From: Acidobacteriaceae bacterium
GTDB taxonomy: Bacteria; Acidobacteriota; Terriglobia; Terriglobales; Acidobacteriaceae
Direction of reading: 5' to 3'
Assembly: GCA_027452245.1 (NCBI GenBank)
Contig: DAIDGW010000160.1
Coordinates: 1 to 39,419, forward strand
DNA length: 39,419 bases
Part shown: in pieces, positions 34,001 through 39,419 of the stretch
Numbering within the stretch: the first letter of the stretch is position 1
Layout: each line of letters starts with the position of its first letter
The notes under the pieces: generated by a model
What the model saw: the letters and a program-made list of their open reading frames with translations, nothing else
Told to the model about the DNA's origin: nothing
Database searches by the model: none
Program-made: the position numbers and the translations under genes

Positions 34001-34521
34001 TTACAGCCGCTTCGCCATTTAACACGTCTCCCAGCAAGCTCCTCTCCGCTGTGGCTGGCGGATGGGCGATCAACGGCATTGTGCAAGAAACTTCGGGACA
34101 GCCTTATACGGTCGTAGCCGGCGGGGACCCGGAGAATATCGGCTGCTGCCTCCAGGAGAGAATGAACATAGTTGGCAACCCGAACAGCGGGGCCCATACT
34201 CAGGCGAAATGGTTCAATCCAAGTGCCTTCGCGGTGCCAACGGGGTACACGTACGGAACTGAAAAGGTGAACCCCTTTGTTTCACAACATTACAACGATG
34301 TCGACATGTCCCTGTTCCGACAATTCCATCTAGGGAGCGGAGAAGACCGATACTTCGAATTCCGAGCCGAAGCATTCAACCTCTTCAACAATGTCGTTTT
34401 CGGTGTTCCGGACACGACCAGCACCGACACGACTTTCGGACAAGTCTTAGGCGAACGCACGGCCCAAAACGGTCAGCCAGCAACGCGTCAGTTGCAGATG
34501 AGTCTGAAGTTCTATTACTAG
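31033..34521 (+). CDS. TonB-dependent receptor with carboxypeptidase-regulatory-like domain (Oar-type)
   Basis: An 1162-residue outer-membrane protein; GAAGGAG precedes the ATG. The signal peptide has core LLVLLVAVAALIPPAAKA. Residues about 38-115 form a CnaB/carboxypeptidase-regulatory-like domain (NVNGVVRDQSGAAIPKAQIE, GIYDFPSVVPGTYGM). The plug follows (LGTVITPKEMNDLPMNGRNF, FILDGENDLNTLSG, AGAQVSVVTKSGTNQYHGAI), then a large beta-barrel ending in an aromatic strand (LQMSLKFYY). This Oar-like type is greatly expanded in Acidobacteriota and probably imports oligosaccharides with TonB-ExbBD. No SusD-like lipoprotein gene is next to it. The LacI-type element in its promoter links it to the fucose operon. 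Confidence 0.93.
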   Translation: MRALIRRHRNWHGHRPLLVLLVAVAALIPPAAKAQQSTANVNGVVRDQSGAAIPKAQIELTNVSTGVVRKTATNADGIYDFPSVVPGTYGMRASATGFSVVSQPPVTLQVGQTATFDFQMKVGATSSTVTVDAIAPALDTSTSELGTVITPKEMNDLPMNGRNFTQLLLITPGTVNLNTDQNSGGGGGWNGASIGQFSFPAVDGARNRSNMFILDGENDLNTLSGTYNYAPIVDAIQEFKSQGHNDLAEYGAAAGAQVSVVTKSGTNQYHGAIWEYLRNQVMDSRGYFETARSPLRQNQYGASAGGPLSIPKLYNGKNRTFFFAAWEGYRFASKVETGALAPTTAMDAGDFSGVTDSNGNVIPIYDPTTTTLNPSTGQYSRQTFTQEYNEGPGNAALCGGHVNCIPTSRISPISKLFLPIIPTGSATTVNGANLFVPATTDFTQDSGTIRVDQNFGSNNQVYFRYSQFDLFKTSPSDTIGSAFVHVFGHNYIGHWTHEYSPTTFSDVYFGRNYGFTETGTAWAGVTPAFLSQLQQAGMSPYWMTLNNTLYSPQYTAGGYIGLGGSQLQGSGLADDWQFGGSFSKILGRHTIKVGADFETNNFTSPIAYAGDDFEPQQTSSLGANSNGGNSWASELLGFPNAGSYRNIFEDAHGGWINGIYIQDQFKATSRLTVNLGFRNDMIYTPIYGTGNGGNFYTGEANPITGQYILNALPPNCSATQGAPCIPTGTYTASSTPAPGGLPAHAVVSPTLRMINNALADWGPRLGLAYRANDKTVIRAAYSRFYDAWATITQLSQNFGGNWPAVNTIDNSNLNSALPTVTAADPLQFGNGGAIIYPINDFSQVSQWMVDPNFTTPVFDQWNVGIERELPANMTLDANYVGSNGRHEDWGPTMNTPQPGPGSQQARRPYPYMLQQWFDQSVGNSRYNAMQVTVQERATHGITFLAAYTLSHSNADGCNLGASCDSSNPYNRHGDYGTSDLNQTNVFTVAFTAASPFNTSPSKLLSAVAGGWAINGIVQETSGQPYTVVAGGDPENIGCCLQERMNIVGNPNSGAHTQAKWFNPSAFAVPTGYTYGTEKVNPFVSQHYNDVDMSLFRQFHLGSGEDRYFEFRAEAFNLFNNVVFGVPDTTSTDTTFGQVLGERTAQNGQPATRQLQMSLKFYY

Positions 34522-34564
34522 GTGTGGCTTCGTAGTTTCGGAATCCGATCCACCATTCCAGGAG

Positions 34565-34602
34565 CCCAGGGCATCCTCCTCGATAGCGGAGGATACCCTG
34601 GG
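34565..34602 (+). terminator. Strong hairpin after the TonB receptor gene
   Basis: CCCAGGGCATCCTCC (34565-34579) pairs with GGAGGATACCCTGGG (34588-34602) with one C/A mismatch and an 8-nt loop, 44 bp after the stop. It is followed by AAATTAGATTT, not a clean U-tract. Confidence 0.6.
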
Positions 34603-34660
34603 AAATTAGATTTCCACACAGTCCTGGTCGTAACCCATCTCGGTTGACAAAGGCTTTATA

Positions 34661-34696
34661 GTGTCATCGTCGCACGAGGGATTGCGGCGATGACAC
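34661..34696 (+). other. Second hairpin ahead of CRTAC1 gene 2
   Basis: GTGTCATCGTCGC (34661-34673) pairs with GCGGCGATGACAC (34684-34696) with one G-T wobble, over a 10-nt loop, then TTTCCC. It lies 50 bp before the CRTAC1 start. It may be a second terminator or a leader structure. Confidence 0.5.
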
Positions 34697-34746
34697 TTTC
34701 CCGTTCAAAGCCTCGATTGCTTCTGGGAGTCTGATGACGCGGAGGA

Positions 34747-36594
34747 ATGCGCTTTGTGCTGTTGATTCTATTGCTTTGCTCTTCCGTGGTGGGTGCAATC
34801 GTAATTGCCCGACTCGCCGTATCTCAGCCACCCTTGGAACCGCTCTCGATTGCCTGTGGCTCTCGCCGAACCTTTCTGCGCGCGGCCGGTTTGTTTGTCC
34901 CGAAAATGCTGTTTCCCTGGTTAGCACCGCACCCGAGCAAGCAGCGCCAAGATTTCCTCCTCGCTGCGGCACTTCCTTCGACCATCCGCTTTGAGGACAT
35001 CGCACAAAAAGCTGGCGTACATTTTGTGACCGAAAACTGCCCCACTCCGGAAAAACACCAGCCAGAGGCGATGCCAGCAGGCATCGCGTTGTTTGACTAT
35101 GACGGAGATGGTTTACTCGACATTTTTCTGGTCAATGGTGCCGAAATGCCCTCCCTCGTGAAAACGGGTCCGAAGTATTACAATCGGCTCTTTCACAACA
35201 ACGGCGATGGAACATTTACCGATGTTTCCGAGCGCGCTGGTGTCACCGGCGCGGGTTATGGCATGGGTGTTGCGGTAGGCGATTATGACAACGATGGCTG
35301 GCCCGATCTTTTTCTGGCCAACGTCAACGGAAATCAGCTTTATCACAACAATGGCGACGGCACCTTCACCGACGTCACCGCGAAAGCGGGTTTGGGAGGT
35401 GCCCTATACAAAGGCCGCAAGATGTGGTCCATCGCGGCCGGATGGTTCGACTACAACAACGACGGACTCCTGGACCTGTTTGTCTCTAATTACTGCCAGT
35501 GGGATCCGCACTACGAACCTGTATGCATGGGTTTGGATGGACGCGGTTATTGTCATCCGGACAGCTTCGCTCCACTTCCCAATACGCTATACCGCAACAA
35601 CGGCGATGGTACGTTTACGGATGTTTCAGCAGAGACCGGAATTTCATCTGTGTTGGGCAAGGGAATGGGAGTCGTGTTTGCCGATTTCGATGGGGACGGG
35701 TTTCTTGACGTGTTTGTGGCTAATGACAATAGCCCCAATCTCCTTTTTCGCAATTTGGGTGGGAAGCACTTCGAGGAGGTTGGATTTCAGGCAGGTGTGG
35801 CCTACAACGATGAGGGAGTTGCCCTTGCAGGCATGGGTGCAGACTTTCGAGATCTGAACAACGACGGCTTACCGGATATCTGGCATACGGCGATCGAAAA
35901 CGAAACCTTCCCGTTGTTCATCAACGACGGAAAAGGTACTTTTCGCAACGCGAGTCAGGCGAGCCGACTCACAAATCTGACCAGGCCGATGTCGGGCTGG
36001 TCGAACGGGATCGTCGATCTTGACAACGACGGTTGGAAGGATTTGGTGGTGGCCCGCAGCAATGTCCTGGACAATATCGGGCAAATCTCGCGGCATTTTC
36101 GCTATGCCGAACCGAATTCCGTATTTCGAAATTTTGGGAACGCCCGATTTGAAGATGTGAGTGCTTCCGCTGGCGTCGATTTCACGCGGCCCGCCCCGCA
36201 CCGCGGGCTCGCCTACGGGGATCTTGACAATGACGGTCGAATGGATCTCGTTGTGACGGCTCTGGGCACCCCCGTCAAAGTGTTCCGTAATGTGACCGAA
36301 ACGAACAATCACTGGGTTCTGATCAAACTCGTAGGAACGAAGAGCAACAGGATGGGAATTGGCGCTCAAATTCGAGTAGTTACCCATGATGGCAGAATGC
36401 TATACAACGAGGCGACGACCAGCACTGGTTATGCTGCCTCAAGCGATCCGCGCGTGCATTTCGGCCTTGGCGGTTCGCGCGTGATGAAGGAGATCGAGAT
36501 CCGCTGGCCATCGGGTTCGCGCCAGGTGTTGCGCGATGTAACGGCGGATCGCATACTCGAAGTGACCGAGCCCCGCGATGGCAGTCAGCAATGA
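34747..36594 (+). CDS. Secreted CRTAC1-family FG-GAP/VCBS repeat protein with ASPIC/UnbV domain (2)
   Basis: A 615-residue protein. The N-terminal segment FVLLILLLCSSVVGAIVIAR is a signal peptide or anchor, followed by an unusual basic stretch (CGSRRTFLRAAGLF). The propeller repeats carry acidic calcium-type loops: DYDGDGLLDIFLVNG, DYDNDGWPDLFLAN, DYNNDGLLDLFVSN, DFDGDGFLDVFVAN, DLNNDGLPDIWHT, DLDNDGWKDLVVAR and DLDNDGRMDLVVT. The ASPIC/UnbV end has NHWVLIKLVGT, NEATTSTGYAASSDPRVHFG and IEIRWPSGSRQVLRDV. GGAGG is very close to the ATG, so the exact start is uncertain. The gene is 40 bp upstream of the TPR gene on the same strand, so the two form an operon and probably act together outside the cytoplasm. 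Confidence 0.92.
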   Translation: MRFVLLILLLCSSVVGAIVIARLAVSQPPLEPLSIACGSRRTFLRAAGLFVPKMLFPWLAPHPSKQRQDFLLAAALPSTIRFEDIAQKAGVHFVTENCPTPEKHQPEAMPAGIALFDYDGDGLLDIFLVNGAEMPSLVKTGPKYYNRLFHNNGDGTFTDVSERAGVTGAGYGMGVAVGDYDNDGWPDLFLANVNGNQLYHNNGDGTFTDVTAKAGLGGALYKGRKMWSIAAGWFDYNNDGLLDLFVSNYCQWDPHYEPVCMGLDGRGYCHPDSFAPLPNTLYRNNGDGTFTDVSAETGISSVLGKGMGVVFADFDGDGFLDVFVANDNSPNLLFRNLGGKHFEEVGFQAGVAYNDEGVALAGMGADFRDLNNDGLPDIWHTAIENETFPLFINDGKGTFRNASQASRLTNLTRPMSGWSNGIVDLDNDGWKDLVVARSNVLDNIGQISRHFRYAEPNSVFRNFGNARFEDVSASAGVDFTRPAPHRGLAYGDLDNDGRMDLVVTALGTPVKVFRNVTETNNHWVLIKLVGTKSNRMGIGAQIRVVTHDGRMLYNEATTSTGYAASSDPRVHFGLGGSRVMKEIEIRWPSGSRQVLRDVTADRILEVTEPRDGSQQ

Positions 36595-36633
36595 ACGTGG
36601 CCACAGTGGAATTTTACCCGGAGCGGATCCATC

Positions 36634-39255
36634 ATGAAGCGATCACTCATTTGCTGTTGCGCGTTCCTACTATTTCTCGGCACACTGACCTCGGCGCAAC
36701 TTCCGGATGTCTGCAAACCGCCTGCATCGGCTGCGCACGCACCGGCTGGCACTTCGCCCGCAAGAGTTTATGACGCGGTGGGTGTCTGGTTTGCCGAGAA
36801 AGGTGATCTGAAATGCGCAGTTGCGGCGTTTAAACAGGCCTTGCGACTAGAGCCACACTTGGCCGAAGCGCATTTTGACCTTGGGCTTGTTCTGCAAAGT
36901 GAACAACAACCAGAGGGCGCAATTAGCGAGTTCCGTCTGGCCCTGCAGTATGATCCGGCGTTGCCGCAGGCGCATTGTGCCCTAGGTTCGTCGCTCAGTG
37001 ACCCTACTGAGGCGGAAGCCGAATTTCGGAAGGCCTTGGGACTGAATCCGCAATCAGTCTGCGCCCTCGACGGGATGGCGCAGGTTCTGGCGAAGGAAAG
37101 GCGATTCGGCGGGGCTCTGCAGTGCTGGCGACAGGCTCTGCTGATTCAACCAGATGATCCGGATTTGCAGCTCGCTTTGGCAGCGGCAACATACAAATCT
37201 GCAAAGGCCAGGCAGGCCGATGGGCTGCCGGCCTTGAATGGCGCCGGGGTAGCCGACGCGATTCGCCTTCTGACGGACTTGCTCAAGAGCCACCCAGATG
37301 TAACGGCTGCTTACTTTACTCTTGGCAACATCTATGCGAATGAGCGTCGGGATCGCGAGGCCGCGGATGCATACCGAGAGGTGACCCGCCGTGATCCTAA
37401 CGATAAGCTTGCTCTGGCTGCACAGGTCAGGGCTCTTATCGATGCATCAGCATATACAGAGGCCCTTGAGCCAGCTCGCGATTACGTACACCGGAAACCA
37501 GAAGACCCCTCGGGGCACGTCATGCTTGGCACGGTGTACCAGCAACTCGGGGATTACGCCAAGGCAGAGCCAGAACTGGCGCTTGGAGTCGCTAAATCGC
37601 CCGACGATTTCGAGGCTCGATATCAACTCGGACTCGTTTTGGCGCGTATGGAAAAGCCTGATCAGGCACTGCCCCAGTTGCAGAAGGCTGTCGCGATTAA
37701 ACCCGGGGATAGGTCGGCCCAGTATCAGCTGGTCTCTGTGCTGCGTTCGCTCGGCCAAACAAAGGAGGTAGCACAAATAGTAGGGCAGTTGCAGAAAGAA
37801 CAGGGCGACGAACTCCTGAATAGCCAGCTTGCAGCCGAGGGAACCAAGGCGAATGATCTACTCCAGTCCGGCAAACCGAAAGAGGCAGCGCAGATTTATC
37901 GCCATATGCTCGAAGAGAACCCGGACAGCGCCTGGACGGCCTATAATCTCGCGCTGGCGCTTGAAGGCATAAACGATATAAAGGGCGCTGAAGACGCCCT
38001 CCACAGTGCGATCAATATCGATCCGAAGCTGGCCAAGATCCAGGCCGAACTAGGCCGTTTGGAGTTGGCGGAAGGGGACTTGCCAACTGCGCAGAAATGG
38101 CTTGAGTCTGCAGTTGATCTAGACCCTGAACTCGTGGAGGCGCGCGGCAATCTGGCGATGCTTTATGCCAAGAAGGGCAATCTGGTATCGGCCGACAAGC
38201 TTCTTCGTCAGGCCCTTGAAGACAATCCGACTTATAAGGACGGCCATTTGAACTTAGGGTTGGTTCTTGCCCAGCAGAACAGGAAATCCGATGCCGAGCA
38301 GGAACTGAACAAGGCGGTGGCGTTAGCGCCTAAAGATCCCGCGACGCTGTCGGCGGCTGGAAAAGCGAAAATGCAGTTGGGCAAGGCAGACGAAGGGATT
38401 GCGCTACTTCAGCGGGTCGTAGATATAGCGCCCGATCTGCCCGCAGCCCATCTGGACCTGGCATTTGCGTTGGCCGAAAGCTACAACCTGCCTGGCGCTC
38501 TGGTGCAAACAAGCGAGGCCGTCCGCCTTGCTCCGCAGTCCGGTGTCGCCCATTTCTATCGCGGCAGAATTCTGTACGATCTGGGACGTAGCGACGAAGC
38601 TAAGCTTGAGTTCAAAACCGCTTGCCAGCTAAATGCAAAGATGCCCGAGCCGCGATATTTTCTTGCCCTCATCTACAAACGGGAGGGCAAGTACGACCTT
38701 GCCGTCAATCTGCTTGAGGAAACCGTCAAGCTGCAGCCAGCCAACGTGATGGCCTGGTATCTCATGGGTCAATCTCTCGAGCGGGAGTCTGAGACCGCGA
38801 AAGCGCTGGCGGCCTGGCAAAAGGCTATTGAGATCGATCCAAAGTTTACTCAGGCGCTGTTCAGTCTGGCGCAGGTCTTGCGATCTACTGATCAAGCTGA
38901 ATCGGAGCGGTTGATGGCACGCTACATCGCCGTTCAGAAAGAGCGCCGCATCCTGGACCGGGCGGACACGCTCGCAAACAACGGTATAGAAGCGGCGGCC
39001 GCTCACGATTGGCCCGAAGCGATCCAGCAATTGAAAAAAGCAATTGCTGACTGTGGCGAGTGCACAGCCAAAGCCGATCTTTACCGAAAACTAGGCATCA
39101 TCGAATGCCAGGCGGGTGAGTTGGACAAAGGCGAAGAGGAACTGTTGGCCGCAAAGGCGCTGAATCCGGCCGATCCCGTAACCCAGGCGGCTCTTGAGTT
39201 GGTCGCCCGGGCACGAAGTCAAAACCCGGCGTCTGCCGCCGGGAAGGAACGATGA
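36634..39255 (+). CDS. Exported protein with many tetratricopeptide repeats
   Basis: An 873-residue protein with a Sec-type signal peptide (MKRSLICCCAFLLFLGTLTS, then AQ). The rest is almost wholly tandem TPR units of about 34 residues, recognisable by the W/L-G-Y/F-A-P pattern: AEAHFDLGLVLQSEQQPEGA, AYFTLGNIYANERRDREAAD, ARYQLGLVLARMEKPDQALP, AWTAYNLALALEGINDIKGA, PRYFLALIYKREGKYDLAVN and others. A Cys pair (DCGECTAK) lies near the C-terminus. TPR superhelices bind peptides or proteins, so this is a periplasmic or surface scaffold. CRTAC1 genes and TPR genes are frequent neighbours in Acidobacteriota and Planctomycetes, but the joint function is not known. An IS3 element begins within about 10 bp of its stop codon. 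Confidence 0.92.
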   Translation: MKRSLICCCAFLLFLGTLTSAQLPDVCKPPASAAHAPAGTSPARVYDAVGVWFAEKGDLKCAVAAFKQALRLEPHLAEAHFDLGLVLQSEQQPEGAISEFRLALQYDPALPQAHCALGSSLSDPTEAEAEFRKALGLNPQSVCALDGMAQVLAKERRFGGALQCWRQALLIQPDDPDLQLALAAATYKSAKARQADGLPALNGAGVADAIRLLTDLLKSHPDVTAAYFTLGNIYANERRDREAADAYREVTRRDPNDKLALAAQVRALIDASAYTEALEPARDYVHRKPEDPSGHVMLGTVYQQLGDYAKAEPELALGVAKSPDDFEARYQLGLVLARMEKPDQALPQLQKAVAIKPGDRSAQYQLVSVLRSLGQTKEVAQIVGQLQKEQGDELLNSQLAAEGTKANDLLQSGKPKEAAQIYRHMLEENPDSAWTAYNLALALEGINDIKGAEDALHSAINIDPKLAKIQAELGRLELAEGDLPTAQKWLESAVDLDPELVEARGNLAMLYAKKGNLVSADKLLRQALEDNPTYKDGHLNLGLVLAQQNRKSDAEQELNKAVALAPKDPATLSAAGKAKMQLGKADEGIALLQRVVDIAPDLPAAHLDLAFALAESYNLPGALVQTSEAVRLAPQSGVAHFYRGRILYDLGRSDEAKLEFKTACQLNAKMPEPRYFLALIYKREGKYDLAVNLLEETVKLQPANVMAWYLMGQSLERESETAKALAAWQKAIEIDPKFTQALFSLAQVLRSTDQAESERLMARYIAVQKERRILDRADTLANNGIEAAAAHDWPEAIQQLKKAIADCGECTAKADLYRKLGIIECQAGELDKGEEELLAAKALNPADPVTQAALELVARARSQNPASAAGKER

Positions 39256-39263
39256 GGGGTTGA

Positions 39264-39419
39264 TCGTCCGACCTGAATCTGAGCCGGCTTCGGAAAATCG
39301 GACAGCGGGATGAGTGGAAGGGTTGTTCCCTATCGGCCATTAAGATGGCAGAACAGAGGAGCAACGATGACACGCCGTTCACGCCGGACCCATTCAGCGG
39401 CCTTTAAGGGGAAAGTGGC
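39264..39419 (+). mobile_element. Left end of an IS3-family insertion sequence (cut by window edge)
   Basis: The sequence after the TPR stop leads into a transposase OrfA start with its own ribosome-binding site, which is the layout of an IS3-family left end. The exact terminal inverted repeat cannot be fixed because the right end is outside the window; 39264 is an estimate. Confidence 0.55.
39367..39419 (+). CDS. IS3-family transposase OrfA, partial N-terminus
   Basis: ATG 39367 with GGAG 6 nt upstream encodes MTRRSRRTHSAAFKGKV before the window ends. The (S/T)-x-x-F-K-x-K-V start is typical of the HTH_Tnp_1 domain of IS3-family OrfA proteins. Only 17 residues are visible. Confidence 0.75.
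   Translation, partial: MTRRSRRTHSAAFKGKV

Noticed and set aside
1..39419. CRISPR array
   Set aside because: No regularly spaced repeats with unique spacers were seen; the only regular repeats are protein-coding (TPR and FG-GAP).

Overview
The window looks like chromosomal DNA of an Acidobacteriota bacterium (Terriglobia/Acidobacteriaceae-like). This is inferred from gene content: an Oar-type TonB-dependent receptor with an N-terminal carboxypeptidase-regulatory-like domain, two secreted CRTAC1/FG-GAP (ASPIC/UnbV) proteins, a very long TPR protein, several GH29 fucosidases, and a large serine recombinase preceded by a small translationally coupled partner. No rRNA, complete tRNA/tmRNA gene or CRISPR array was seen.

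Left part (1-15.3 kb) is accessory DNA. It starts with a small ORF, an XRE regulator and an AbiEi/AbiEii type IV toxin-antitoxin pair (1.2-2.9 kb). These are followed by a small protein coupled to a large serine recombinase (3.1-5.0 kb) and the C-terminal stub of a tyrosine integrase whose catalytic Tyr position reads Val. Next to the stub is a 21-bp sequence that matches the 3' end of a tmRNA (ssrA) gene in reverse; a second, 20/21 identical copy lies at 10458 and a shorter third copy at 10351. Between these repeats sits an intact four-gene, same-strand operon (6.0-10.3 kb): a helical/coiled-coil protein, a DUF4236 protein, a NERD nuclease - UvrD-like helicase fusion and a small Cys-rich protein with an internal duplication. 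This is the best candidate for an undescribed (possibly anti-phage) system. From 10.6 to 15.2 kb the DNA is a graveyard: two head-to-head broken SNF2 helicases, a truncated superfamily 2 helicase with a destroyed Walker B motif, and an ISL3-type transposase remnant.

Middle part (15.2-30.4 kb) is a fucose utilisation region. Unit 1: a Tat-exported GH29 alpha-L-fucosidase, a GntR/FCD regulator and an SDR oxidoreductase, with the same CTGATATATCA palindrome in the fucosidase promoter and in the regulator/SDR intergenic region. After a decayed integrase and a decayed Fic gene comes unit 2: a tightly packed five-gene minus-strand operon (aldo/keto reductase - Zn-dehydrogenase - FucP-like permease - RbsD/FucU-like mutarotase - Tat-exported GH29 fucosidase), divergent from a LacI-family regulator. 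A third, Sec-exported GH29 and a CRTAC1 protein follow on the minus strand.

Right part (30.8-39.4 kb): a SusC-like/Oar-like TonB receptor, a second CRTAC1 protein and an 873-residue TPR protein, all on the plus strand, ending in the left end of an IS3-family element. The receptor promoter and the five-gene fucose operon promoter carry a similar 24-bp element made of two abutting LacI-type 12-mers (17/24 identical). This suggests that outer-membrane uptake and cytoplasmic fucose catabolism are controlled by the same LacI regulator. A working model is: secreted fucosidases release L-fucose from glycans, the receptor brings glycan or sugar into the periplasm, FucP carries fucose into the cytoplasm, FucU interconverts anomers, and the AKR/ADH/SDR enzymes begin oxidative degradation.
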